Shown here one piece after another: positions 35,901 to 44,043 of a stretch of DNA of 64,000 nucleotides. Below the pieces are notes generated by a model that worked only from the letters and a program-made list of their open reading frames with translations, was not told the origin of the DNA and ran no database searches. The translations under genes were made by a program, and so were the position numbers. This stretch comes from CG2-30-36-16 sp964372115 (GTDB lineage Bacteria; Bacteroidota; Ignavibacteria; Ignavibacteriales; Ignavibacteriaceae): contig CAYJPN010000011.1 in NCBI GenBank assembly GCA_964372115.1, forward strand, positions 62,001 through 126,000, given 5' to 3'. Positions within the stretch are counted from its first letter, which is position 1. Each line of letters opens with the position of its first letter.

Positions 35901-36005
35901 TACGAAGTGAATTTTGATGGAAGTAATCTGAGCAGCGGTGTTTATTTCTATAGATTGGAAACGGGTTCATTTACTTCAGTTAAAAAACTTATGTTGATAA
36001 AATAG
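32967..36005 (+). CDS. Subtilisin-like serine protease (S8) with T9SS tail
   Basis: 1012 residues from the ATG at 32967, which has AGGAG 6 nt upstream; an in-frame TTG at 32928 is less likely. Signal peptide (KKFFFVIIFLVFALTTIYSQ), then an inhibitor-like propeptide (~20-130). The S8 catalytic domain has D161 (LVIDTGIDWDH), H239 (NGHGTHVSG) and S585 (GTSMASPICAG), the full triad. An insert of roughly 150 residues lies between His and Ser (a PA-like or P-domain-like beta region, ~330-470). After the protease come a beta-sandwich (~640-780), the pre-tail Ig domain with AT-rich loop DNA (RTIINSKLKIKNW), and the T9SS tail with AT-rich repeat copy 5. It should digest external protein or process surface proteins; the substrate is unknown. 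Terminator follows. Confidence 0.93.
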   Translation: MKKFFFVIIFLVFALTTIYSQDISELISAKIAPEFLSEIIKQKPEYASLKSSSVILGEKAIVYSKEKDLYKSVIRIKKNSIPKNLPVQINSSSQNFATARLSIDDMIKLAENEDVIYIYPGEVFYPTNDVTGGLIGSDLVHGGFINNTPYMGTDIIVLVIDTGIDWDHLDFRDLGDNTKSRILFIWDQTDNTGGGTPEDRDAINFSGLNYGVEYTNEEINGEIDGTNVGVVWEEDTNGHGTHVSGSAAGNGASIPGTQKYLGVAPASDIVFVKAGNGSFSTADLLNALQYAKAIANTTLKPVVVNLSIGGHSNAHDGTRDLDEKVDEFTSSGAGRVAVISAGNDGGNAIHISVSVNPGNTTSITFSVPVYTANVGTDNDYFGFDLWCNNSDDVTATVLSPNGDSLRQTVNTSGTGQTNDGYIYLYNNISPDHTNGDRRIYTRVYDGVAAHPPASGTWTLKIINNSAAQMTYHGWLFTKTMGVTLNGGDKNYTVASPGTALSAITVGSYVSRWRWHTSGGANVFYTGTDYSDDISSFSSIGPTRDGRQKPEITSPGQGIISCTSTDASPSAGNIIDPYYHLNQGTSMASPICAGAVALMLDYNPTLTAAQIKDYLINSSVTDSYTGGALPDYTWGYGKLNVFNAIGNIYSGAASTFQNLFAYDTWTSSAEETVVKNEKIAIRFTPTNTGEVTGAFFHPSSTVSLTGPINFAIFSDNGGLPDALLNGSFVSVEPSQISVYSWNYVDLSSLNVPVNAGTDYHIVLSNSFGNDFSVFYDNNSIDNRSSKYEAALVVGYEWNAFSTGDFRLRTVVSTNQSLLPVELISFTAAPINDGVLLEWQTSTEVNNFGFQVQRTIINSKLKIKNWEDVGFVQGSGNANSSKSYSFTDATPPSGMVQYRLKQIDNDGKYNYSDIVEVNVETPTQFALEQNYPNPFNPTTTIKYSVPKIINHKSPIINLKIYDILGNEVATLVNENKVPGNYEVNFDGSNLSSGVYFYRLETGSFTSVKKLMLIK
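35524..35558 (+). repeat. AT-rich in-frame stretch in the pre-tail Ig domain
   Basis: Near-repeats of AAATTCTAAATTAAAAATT encoding IINSKLKIKN in the loop between FGFQVQR and WEDVGF. The same loop varies in length and make-up in the other pre-tail domains of the window. Confidence 0.5.
35799..35831 (+). repeat. AT-rich in-frame repeat in a sorting tail (copy 5)
   Basis: Encodes KIINHKSPIIN. Differs from copy 4 by very few bases, although the two genes have unrelated bodies. Confidence 0.6.
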
Positions 36006-36050
36006 TATCATATGACCAAAACTTTAAGTAATTTTTCCCTTCTTAATATT

Positions 36051-36082
36051 AATCCGCGTCCTTATTTGGCGCGGATTTTTTA
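36051..36082 (+). terminator. Rho-independent terminator
   Basis: 8-bp stem AATCCGCG/CGCGGATT, loop TCCTTATTTGG, then TTTTT; 45 nt after the protease stop codon. Confidence 0.75.
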
Positions 36083-36212
36083 TTGGTATAGATGTCTACA
36101 TCATTCATACTCTCTGAATTTTTGTTGAGATTAATACCGCATTTTTTTAAGTTGTATCGGTTTTATCTTTCATCTTTAATAGTTCGATGACAATAATTTT
36201 CTGAGATATAAA

Positions 36213-37415
36213 ATGGAAAAAGCATTTTGTGTTTTAGCATTTGTGCTGGCGCCTCTATCCCTTAACTATTCTCAAGGTAATAGCTGTATTTATTTTCCTC
36301 TGGAAATTAACAACACATGGGAATATAACTGCGCATATTTCCCAAATTCATTAATCTCCGAAATAGTGGATACGTCAGAAATAAATGGGCATTTATATTA
36401 CAGTTTTGCTCCTTATGGCGCGGGTCCGTATAATAACTGGCAAAAATATTGGTTGAGAGGAGAACCGAATAAAATATTTGCATTAAATGTAGAAGACTCA
36501 AGTGAATATTTATTGTTTAATTTCGATGCTGAAATTGGTAGCAACTGGGAAATACCTCCCGTAAACACTCCGCCTTGGAACATCCCGGTTAATCAGTGCG
36601 ATTGGGGAAGCAATATAACTTTGTTAAGCAACTCCGATACTGTCTACAATACAAACCGGGTTTTTTACAATTGTTACCGCTTCGGGCATTTTAATCATCC
36701 GTGCAGCGATGCAGGAATTAGCGAGACAAGGTTTTCCAGAGATTTTGGAATTGTTCGCTTTGCCCAGATAACCGAGGGGGATGTTCTTGATTGGGAATTA
36801 GTAATAACTCCACCCGATACTCTATCTCTTTTAGCAATCTACACAGCCATTGGCAATCCATGTTTAACAATACCTTGCATTCCGGGTATCGTCAGCGCTG
36901 TTAATACAAATGATACTAATTATATTTTAACAAAAAACGACAACTGGTTTTCGGGTGATTTTTCATGGAATGGATATATTCCTTTACCGGACGATTCGGT
37001 TCTTGTTAAAGGTATTTCCACAAATCGCACCGATATTTTCGGCAAAAAATATTTTACCCTGGAAGTATTGGAGTTTACTAAACACATTCCAACCGCTATA
37101 TATAATCATGCAGAAAATATCTCCGCGAAAGATATTCAAATCTGTAATTATCCAAATCCGTTTAACCCTTCTACAATAATAAAATATTCGGTACCCCAAA
37201 TCATAAATAATCAATCGACAATCATAAATCTTAAAGTTTATGATGTTCTCGGCAACGAAATTGCCACACTCGTAAACGAAGAAAAAGCGCCGGGTGAGTA
37301 CGAAGTAGATTTTGATGCATCATCAACCAGCCGATTGATTACAAGCGGAATATATTTTTATCAATTAAGAGTAAATAACCTTACTTCAACAAAAAAGATG
37401 GTATTGCTAAGGTAA
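36213..37415 (+). CDS. T9SS-exported protein of unknown function
   Basis: 400 residues with signal peptide (MEKAFCVLAFVLAPLSLNYSQ). The body (~22-300) is not recognised. It is rich in Trp, Asn and Cys (NSCIYFPLEINNTWEYNCAYFPNS, QCDWGSN, NCYRFGHFNHPCSDAG), a pattern seen in small secreted domains of Ignavibacteria that measure as beta-rich and probably disulfide-stabilised. The NNTWEYN opening is typical of a widespread but uncharacterised secreted domain. The T9SS tail (last ~85 residues) has AT-rich repeat copy 6. It stands alone between terminators and is the last of the 9.85-37.4 kb surface-protein series. No catalytic motif seen. Confidence 0.82.
   Translation: MEKAFCVLAFVLAPLSLNYSQGNSCIYFPLEINNTWEYNCAYFPNSLISEIVDTSEINGHLYYSFAPYGAGPYNNWQKYWLRGEPNKIFALNVEDSSEYLLFNFDAEIGSNWEIPPVNTPPWNIPVNQCDWGSNITLLSNSDTVYNTNRVFYNCYRFGHFNHPCSDAGISETRFSRDFGIVRFAQITEGDVLDWELVITPPDTLSLLAIYTAIGNPCLTIPCIPGIVSAVNTNDTNYILTKNDNWFSGDFSWNGYIPLPDDSVLVKGISTNRTDIFGKKYFTLEVLEFTKHIPTAIYNHAENISAKDIQICNYPNPFNPSTIIKYSVPQIINNQSTIINLKVYDVLGNEIATLVNEEKAPGEYEVDFDASSTSRLITSGIYFYQLRVNNLTSTKKMVLLR
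37197..37229 (+). repeat. AT-rich in-frame repeat in a sorting tail (copy 6)
   Basis: Encodes QIINNQSTIIN; the most diverged of the -INNQS- copies in its flanks, suggesting an older insertion or exchange. Confidence 0.55.
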
Positions 37416-37676
37416 GTTCGAAAGAATAAAATCGTTATACTGAATCAGTGTGCCCGGTTTAATTTAAGCATGTGAAAAAGCAACAAATCTTATGGCGGGG
37501 TTGTGGAAAATTTCATCAAAAAGATATAACCGATTAAAAAGTCCAGTGTAAATTTTTAACATCTTAAGTTTATCAAAATAATATCTTAACATACTTTTAA
37601 TACATACTTGCATACCCGCTTAAGCTTTACTTAATTTGCAATTAAAAAATTTATTACTATAACGTGAGGGTTAAAA

Positions 37677-39425
37677 TTGCAGATTTATGACTACTTAATT
37701 ATCCTCGTTTACTTCCTGTTTTCAATCGGAATTGCCTTATACTATTCAAAACGTGCGGGCAAAAGTACCGAAGAATTTTTTCTTTCCGGTAGAAACTTGC
37801 CCTGGTATCTTGCCGGTCTTTCAATGGTTGCTACAACCTTTGCCGCGGATACGCCTCTTGCCGTTACCGAACTTGTAGCAAAAAACGGTATAGCCGGCAA
37901 CTGGGTGTGGTGGAATTTTGCATTCGGCGGTTTATTAACGGTATTCTTTTTTGCAAAACTCTGGCGTCGTGCCGGCATTATGACTGAGGTTGAATTTGCC
38001 GAACTTCGTTACTCAGGTAAACCCGCAAGGTTTTTAAGAGGCTTCCGCGCTATTTATCTCGGCTTATTTATGAACATCATAATTATGGGCTGGGTTAACA
38101 AAGCAATGACGGCTATCTTAACAGGCATGTTCGGCATTCCCGAAAGTGAAGTTATTTTTTATGTGTTCGGCTGCATGTTGCTTGTCGCTTTTTATTCCGC
38201 ACTTTCCGGTTTATGGGGTGTTGTTGTTACAGACGCGTTTCAGTTTGGTATAGCAATGATAGGTACGATAATTCTTGCCATACTGGTTGTTAATTCTTCC
38301 CAAATTGGCGGCATTGCCGGAATGCAGGAAAAATTGCCGGCATTTGTTTTTGATTTTTTCCCCACAATAACAGACGCAACTTCCCTTGGCGGCGCTTTTG
38401 CACTAACAGCAGCATCATTTCTTGCTTATGTTGGAATTATTTGGTGGGCATCCTGGTACCCCGGCGCGGAACCGGGCGGCGGTGGTTATGTTGCGCAAAG
38501 AATGATGTCCGCAAAAGATGAAAAACATTCTCTCTTTGCAACCCTGTTTTTTCAGATAGCCCATTACGCAATACGCCCCTGGCCGTGGGTTCTTGTTGGT
38601 CTTTGTTCTTTAATATTATACCCTCAACTCGGACCAAATGAAAAAGGACTCGGCTACATTTACGCGATGAACGATTTTTTACCCGTGGGTTTAAAGGGAT
38701 TATTAGTCGCTGCATTTTTTGCCGCGTATATGAGTACTATTGCAACCCAGCTTAACTGGGGTACATCGTACCTAATAAACGATTTTTACAGACGTTTTAT
38801 AAAACAGAATAGGGAAGAAAAACATTACGTGTTTGCTTCGCGTGTAACGACGATGGTACTTATGCTTGTATCAATTGTAGTTACACTTTTTATAACACGA
38901 ATTTCGGGCGCGTGGGAGTTTATAATGGAAGCCGGGGCAGGGGTTGGTTCTGTTCTGATTTTAAGATGGTTTTGGTGGCGTATAAACGCGTGGAGCGAAA
39001 TATCCGCAATGATTACACCCTTTGTTCTTCTTCCATTCTTAAGGTATTATAATATTGCATTTCCAATATCGTTATTTTATCTTGTTTCTATAACAACGTT
39101 TGTTTGGGTTGTTGTTACATTGTTTACTAAACCCACGGATGAAGAAGTGCTTATATCTTTCTACCGGAAAATACACCCCGGCGGAATTTTATGGAAAAAA
39201 ATATCCTCTAAATTGCCTGATGTAAAAAGCGACAGCGGATTTTTTGCCATGTTTGTAAACTGGTTTTTCGGTGTTATTTTAGTATACAGCATTCTGCTTG
39301 GCACCGGCAGCCTTTTATTCGGAGATTATAACAAACTTTTGCTTTATTTTATAGCCGCGATAATTTCTGTTTTTATAATTTATAAAAATTTGTCGATTCG
39401 CGGATGGAAAACAGTAATTAAGTAA
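37677..39425 (+). CDS. Sodium:solute symporter family protein
   Basis: 582 residues, about 13-14 membrane segments, matching the SSS family (LeuT-like fold). Signature parts seen: EEFFLSGRNLPWYLAGLSMVATTFAADTPLAV (first helix with unwound GLS), MTEVEFAELRYSGKPAR, and AAFFAAYMSTIATQLNWGTSYLINDFY (helix 8 with the Ser/Thr pair expected for Na+ binding). It imports a small solute with sodium; the substrate (sugar, amino acid or acid) cannot be told. The start is a TTG at 37677 with GAGGG 6-7 nt upstream; no in-frame ATG gives a better start. It is the first gene of a tight run: the HAD gene begins 4 nt after its stop. Confidence 0.88.
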   Translation: MQIYDYLIILVYFLFSIGIALYYSKRAGKSTEEFFLSGRNLPWYLAGLSMVATTFAADTPLAVTELVAKNGIAGNWVWWNFAFGGLLTVFFFAKLWRRAGIMTEVEFAELRYSGKPARFLRGFRAIYLGLFMNIIIMGWVNKAMTAILTGMFGIPESEVIFYVFGCMLLVAFYSALSGLWGVVVTDAFQFGIAMIGTIILAILVVNSSQIGGIAGMQEKLPAFVFDFFPTITDATSLGGAFALTAASFLAYVGIIWWASWYPGAEPGGGGYVAQRMMSAKDEKHSLFATLFFQIAHYAIRPWPWVLVGLCSLILYPQLGPNEKGLGYIYAMNDFLPVGLKGLLVAAFFAAYMSTIATQLNWGTSYLINDFYRRFIKQNREEKHYVFASRVTTMVLMLVSIVVTLFITRISGAWEFIMEAGAGVGSVLILRWFWWRINAWSEISAMITPFVLLPFLRYYNIAFPISLFYLVSITTFVWVVVTLFTKPTDEEVLISFYRKIHPGGILWKKISSKLPDVKSDSGFFAMFVNWFFGVILVYSILLGTGSLLFGDYNKLLLYFIAAIISVFIIYKNLSIRGWKTVIK

Positions 39426-39429
39426 AAAA

Positions 39430-40281
39430 ATGAAAACAGCAAAAAATTTAGATAATATTAAACTAATTGTTTTCGATCTCGACGGCACATTATTGGATAT
39501 GACCGGCGAAATTACGGACAAAACAAAACAGGTAATATACGAATTAGAAAAAATTGGCGTTCAATTTTCTTTTGCAAGCGGCAGACTGCATTGCGCTCTG
39601 ACCGGTTATGCAAAAGAACTTGCAATAGACTTACCGCTCATTTCGCTCGATGGTTCGATGATAAAGGATTCTCCTGAAGGTAAAACTATATACGAATCTT
39701 TTATAAAAGAAAAACATATTAAAAGAGCAATAAAGCTCGCCAATCAATATTTAGTTAACCTTGCGCTATGTCATTCGGATGCGATATATTATACCGAAAG
39801 TAATTCCGTTGTGCCGCAGATATTGGATAAGTTTGGAGCCCCGTATGAAGAAATACCGTCGTATAACACTTTTACCGAAAGAACACTTGAGCTAATTTTT
39901 GCAAGTGATAATAAAGAATCTATCAAGTTAATAAAAGATAAGTTTGGGTTCCCTTACACAATGGGATTAAACAGCACGTATTACAAATCCCAAAAGTACG
40001 GCGGCATTTATTACCTTGAGCTAAGACGCCGTGGTTCATCAAAAGGAAAGGCCTTACATAGACTTATTAAAAATTTGAATATACCTATTGAGCAAACCGC
40101 TGTTATAGGCGATTGGTATAACGATATAAGTTTGTTTCAAACAAAAGCATTAAAGGTAGCTCTTGAAAATGCCGTGCCGGAATTAAAGCGTATGGCGGAT
40201 ATAGTAATAGATAAGGACAATAATAATAACGGTGTCGCCGAATTTTTAGAAATGGTGCTTAAAGCCAAAACAAAAAAATAA
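39430..40281 (+). CDS. Cof-type HAD-IIB phosphatase
   Basis: 283 residues, the usual length. Motif I is VFDLDGTLLD with nucleophile D16 and acid/base D18. A Ser/Thr-containing motif II follows in FSFASGRLH, and motif IV is VIGDWYNDISLF. The cap is type C2B. Members dephosphorylate sugar phosphates, flavin or other metabolites; the substrate is not predictable here. The stop overlaps the start of the membrane HD gene by one base (TAATG), so both are probably produced together. Confidence 0.9.
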   Translation: MKTAKNLDNIKLIVFDLDGTLLDMTGEITDKTKQVIYELEKIGVQFSFASGRLHCALTGYAKELAIDLPLISLDGSMIKDSPEGKTIYESFIKEKHIKRAIKLANQYLVNLALCHSDAIYYTESNSVVPQILDKFGAPYEEIPSYNTFTERTLELIFASDNKESIKLIKDKFGFPYTMGLNSTYYKSQKYGGIYYLELRRRGSSKGKALHRLIKNLNIPIEQTAVIGDWYNDISLFQTKALKVALENAVPELKRMADIVIDKDNNNNGVAEFLEMVLKAKTKK

Positions 40282-42491
40282 TGACAGACGAAAAATTCGA
40301 CATAAGAAAAAGTAAAAGAATCAAATTTTTGATTGGTTTGGTTACTGTTATCCTAATTGTGCTGATGTTTCCCAAAGGTGAGTCACTAGAGTCGGAGGTT
40401 ACTGAAGGAACTATTTGGATCCAGAGCGATCTTATTGCCCCATTTGCGTTTCCTATAATAAAAGATCCCGAAGTTTACCGGTATGAGCTTAAACAGGCTG
40501 CCGAAAGTATTTATCCTGTGTTCACCCGAAATGATGAGCAAACTAGAAATATAATCGATTCGATGAAAAACTATTATCGCTTTCTCGTAAGTATAATAGA
40601 TAGTTCTATAGTGATGGAAAATAGACAAACAGAAATTAACCCTACATTTTTGAGTGCAAATGTATTCAATACACTAATAAACATTAGACGGCAGGAACGC
40701 AATCTTACCGCGGGCAGGAACATAAACTTAAACAAAATTTTTACTGCTGCTCAAAATGTTGTTACGGAAGTTTATAACTCGGGTATTTTAAGTTTGCCCA
40801 AGGAGGGTATAAAGAAAGATAGCATTGCAATTAGGATAGGCAATGTTGATAAAATAGAAGCAAAGTCTTCATTCAAAGATATTGAGACGGCAAAGTTCGA
40901 AATACAAACTGCCATTGGCAGGCTTGATTATTCGCACGAGATAAAAAGAGCGTTAATCGAATACGCGTCTCACTTCATTGTTCCGAATATGGTTTTTAAT
41001 GAAGCGCTGACCGACGAGGAAATAAATCAGGCACAGAATAACGTATCGAAGTATGTTGGTATTGTTAACGAAAACGAACGCATTATAGCAACCCACGATA
41101 GAGTTACACGCGACGTAAAACTTAAAATAGATTCTTATAAAGAAGCAAAAGCCGAGCGAATAGGAAATGAAGGTTATGCGTTACAGATGGTTGGCAAGTT
41201 TTTGCATATCGCATTTTTATTAACTCTTATTACAATCTATATCTTTCTTTTTAGGAAAAAGATTTTTGATGATAATCAAAGAATTCTCTTACTCGCATTT
41301 ACATTTTTATTACTTGCATTTATAACCTTTTTGATAAACAAAATTACCGTGCCGGCGCCGATACACTACCTTATTTTTATACCGGCGGCATCAATGCTTT
41401 TAACAATAATTTTCGATTCGAGAATCGGTTTTTATTCTACAGTTATGATGGCTCTCATTGCCGGCGCATTACGTGGTAATGATTATGCGTTTGCCGCGAT
41501 GAACCTGTTTGCCGGGGCGCTTTCGGTTTATTCCGTACGCGATATAAAAAACCGCTCTCAAATTTTTAGAAGTTTCCTTTTTATTTTATCGGGTTATACC
41601 GTTGCAGTACTCGCTTTCGGTCTTGAACGTTTTGCCGCGTGGGATACAATATTAATTGAGTTTGCATTTGCAGGAACAAATGCGCTTATAAGTCCTGTGC
41701 TTACTTACGGACTTTTAATCTTCTTCGAAAGAATATTCAATATAACAACCGACCTTACTTTACTCGAACTTTCAAACTTCGACAGACCATTGTTAAAGGA
41801 GCTTGCACGAAAAACTCCAGGTACTTTTAACCACTCAATGACGATGGGAACACTTGCTGAAACCGCTGCCGAGCGTATTGGAGCAAATCCGCTGCTGGCG
41901 CGGGTGGGAGCTTATTATCACGATATTGGCAAAATATTAACTCCTCAAAATTTTGTTGAAAACCAACTTAATAACCAAAACGTTCATGAAAATTTAACGC
42001 CGGAAGAAAGTGTTAGCTTAATTGTAAGACACGTAAATGAAGGGATTAAAATTGCCCGTGAATATAAACTACCCGAAGAAATAGTTGATTTTATACCGCA
42101 GCATCATGGTACTATGGTTATGTCCTTCTTTTATGAAAAAGCAAAAACTCTGTACGGCGAAGAAAAAGTTAAAATTGAAAACTATAAATACCCCGGACCC
42201 AAACCGCAAATAAAAGAAACAGCTATAATAATGCTTGCAGATGGATGCGAATCTGCAGTGCGATCGATCGAAAAACCGGATGCAAATAAGGTAGAAAATC
42301 TTATTGGAAGGATCATAAAAAGCCGTATTGAGGATGGTCAGTTGGATGAGTCGCCGATAACTTTTAGCGATATTAATAATATTAAGGAAGCGTTCAAAAG
42401 TATTCTTTTGGGCCAGCACCACCGGCGCATTCGTTATCCAAAACAAGATGAAATGGAGCAGGGCAAAACCGGCAGTAAAGAAAGTGCATGA
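40281..42491 (+). CDS. 7TM-HD domain phosphodiesterase (PgpH/YqfF-like)
   Basis: 736 residues. An N-terminal membrane helix (~14-32) and an external 7TMR-HDED-type domain (~40-300; SLESEVTEG...IWIQSDLIAPFAFPI) are followed by seven membrane helices (~305-490) and a cytoplasmic HD domain. The metal-binding HD pair is H547-D548 (YYHDIGK), with further His in TPGTFNHSMTMGTLAE and IVRHVNEG. PgpH of Listeria, the best-studied relative, hydrolyses cyclic di-AMP, so this protein probably degrades that messenger in response to an outside signal. Starts in a one-base overlap with the HAD gene and overlaps xerD by 4 nt. Confidence 0.9.
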   Translation: MTDEKFDIRKSKRIKFLIGLVTVILIVLMFPKGESLESEVTEGTIWIQSDLIAPFAFPIIKDPEVYRYELKQAAESIYPVFTRNDEQTRNIIDSMKNYYRFLVSIIDSSIVMENRQTEINPTFLSANVFNTLINIRRQERNLTAGRNINLNKIFTAAQNVVTEVYNSGILSLPKEGIKKDSIAIRIGNVDKIEAKSSFKDIETAKFEIQTAIGRLDYSHEIKRALIEYASHFIVPNMVFNEALTDEEINQAQNNVSKYVGIVNENERIIATHDRVTRDVKLKIDSYKEAKAERIGNEGYALQMVGKFLHIAFLLTLITIYIFLFRKKIFDDNQRILLLAFTFLLLAFITFLINKITVPAPIHYLIFIPAASMLLTIIFDSRIGFYSTVMMALIAGALRGNDYAFAAMNLFAGALSVYSVRDIKNRSQIFRSFLFILSGYTVAVLAFGLERFAAWDTILIEFAFAGTNALISPVLTYGLLIFFERIFNITTDLTLLELSNFDRPLLKELARKTPGTFNHSMTMGTLAETAAERIGANPLLARVGAYYHDIGKILTPQNFVENQLNNQNVHENLTPEESVSLIVRHVNEGIKIAREYKLPEEIVDFIPQHHGTMVMSFFYEKAKTLYGEEKVKIENYKYPGPKPQIKETAIIMLADGCESAVRSIEKPDANKVENLIGRIIKSRIEDGQLDESPITFSDINNIKEAFKSILLGQHHRRIRYPKQDEMEQGKTGSKESA

Positions 42492-43378
42492 AAAGTTTTT
42501 TAAGAGATTATCTCGCGGTTCTTAAACTTGAAAAAAATCTTTCGGAAAATACAATAACATCTTATCGAACAGATATAAATGCGTTTATTCAGTTTTTGTC
42601 CGGTTCAAAAATAGATGACCCATCAAAAATTAAAGAACAGCACATCAACAATTTTTTTAAGCTCCTTTATGATATCGGTTTAAGCAGCAGCAGCGCGGCA
42701 AGGTATTTTTCATCCCTCCGCGGATTTTTCAAATTTCTTTATGTGAATAATTATATTGAAGAAAACCCAGTTGAAAGAGTACCGGCTCCAAAATTAGAAA
42801 AAAATCTCCCGGCTGTTCTTTCAGTAACGGAGGTAGAAGCTATACTCGGCAAACCGGATATTGAAAATAAACTTGGTATTCGCGACAGAACACTGCTCGA
42901 AATATTTTATGCTTGCGGTGTGCGAGTATCGGAATTAATAAATTTAAAAATCGGCGACCTTTATTTGAACGACGAAATAATCAGGGTTTTGGGTAAGGGT
43001 TCAAAAGAAAGACTCATTCCGATTGGCGGAAGCGCTATTGGATGGATTGATGAGTACTTAAAAAGAAGCCGCCCGCTTCTCGAAAAAAAATTGAAAAGCG
43101 GAAACATCCTTCTTCTAAACAGCCGGGGGACAAAACTTTCGAGAATGGGAATATGGAAAATTGTTGACCGGTATGTAAAAGAAGCCGGAATTTCAAAGTC
43201 CGTACATCCGCATACATTCAGGCATTCGTTTGCAACCCACCTGTTGGAGGGCGGCGCCGATTTGCGCGCGGTGCAGGAAATGCTGGGGCATTCGGACATT
43301 TCTACAACACAAATTTATACGCATATTGACAGAGAATATATTAAGCAAGTACACAAAGATTTTCACCCGAGAGGATAA
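42488..43378 (+). CDS. xerD: Tyrosine recombinase XerD/XerC
   Basis: 296 residues. The SAM-like N-terminal core-binding domain (1-~95; FLRDYLAVLKLEKNLSENTITSYRTDI) is followed by a catalytic domain with the complete set R146 (ACGVRVSEL), K170 (GKGSKERLIP), H242 and R245 (HPHTFRHSF), H268 (LGHSDIS) and nucleophile Y277. It should resolve chromosome dimers at dif with its partner; the partner gene and dif are not in the window. There are no mobile-element features around it: it sits inside the housekeeping run, its start overlapping the upstream stop (ATGA) and its stop the next start (TAATG). XerD is favoured over XerC from overall motif style, but the two are hard to separate. Confidence 0.92.
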   Translation: MKSFLRDYLAVLKLEKNLSENTITSYRTDINAFIQFLSGSKIDDPSKIKEQHINNFFKLLYDIGLSSSSAARYFSSLRGFFKFLYVNNYIEENPVERVPAPKLEKNLPAVLSVTEVEAILGKPDIENKLGIRDRTLLEIFYACGVRVSELINLKIGDLYLNDEIIRVLGKGSKERLIPIGGSAIGWIDEYLKRSRPLLEKKLKSGNILLLNSRGTKLSRMGIWKIVDRYVKEAGISKSVHPHTFRHSFATHLLEGGADLRAVQEMLGHSDISTTQIYTHIDREYIKQVHKDFHPRG

Positions 43379-44043
43379 TGGATTTAGGTTTTATTCAAAT
43401 AGGCGAAAAGATATTATTTTTACTTCTTTTCATTCCAATGTTTTTAATTTCAATAATGGTGCACGAATTTGCCCATGCTTTTATTGCCAGCCGGCTTGGG
43501 GATAATACCGCAAAAAATATGGGGCGGCTATCGCTTAATCCAATAAAACATGCGGATCTGGTTGGTACTCTTATTGTTCCGCTTGCCACTTATATTTCGG
43601 GTTTCGCAATGATTGGCTGGGCTAAACCGGTATCGATTGACAGAAGGAATTTTAAAAACGAATTGAGGGATGATGCGTTTGTATCCTTTGCAGGTCCCTT
43701 TTCCAATCTTCTGCTCGCCATAGTTTTTTTGCTTTTATTTGTACTGCTCGGGTCATTCAATTTGCTCAATAATGATTTTGTACTGCGAATATTTTGGTAC
43801 GGAATGTTCCTAAACATTTTTCTTTTTGCGTTTAACCTTTTACCAATTCCCCCGCTTGACGGCTCGCATATTCTTTATGATATTTTTCCAAATAAAATTA
43901 CTGCAAAACTTTTAAATCTTGGTTTATACGGATCAATAATTTTGCTGCTTTTCATTTACTCGCCATTATGGGGATTTTTTATAGATTTCGTTAACTTGAT
44001 AATGAAATTTTTCTTGAGTTTAGCCGGTTATGGTTATGTATAA
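43378..44043 (+). CDS. Site-2 protease family membrane metalloprotease
   Basis: 221 residues, five to six membrane helices. Zinc motif HEFAH (H29, E30, H33) lies in the first helix pair, with the third ligand in the conserved NLLPIPPLDGSHILYD segment (~residue 160). This is the short, PDZ-less M50B type found in many bacteria next to housekeeping genes; it cleaves membrane proteins, with the substrate unknown. One-base overlap with xerD (TAATG) and 14-base overlap with the lipoprotein gene. Confidence 0.9.
   Translation: MDLGFIQIGEKILFLLLFIPMFLISIMVHEFAHAFIASRLGDNTAKNMGRLSLNPIKHADLVGTLIVPLATYISGFAMIGWAKPVSIDRRNFKNELRDDAFVSFAGPFSNLLLAIVFLLLFVLLGSFNLLNNDFVLRIFWYGMFLNIFLFAFNLLPIPPLDGSHILYDIFPNKITAKLLNLGLYGSIILLLFIYSPLWGFFIDFVNLIMKFFLSLAGYGYV

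Noticed and set aside
42488..43378. Tyrosine recombinase as a mark of an integrated element
   Set aside because: It has XerD features, sits in a tight housekeeping run, and no tRNA, attachment site or cargo module is near.
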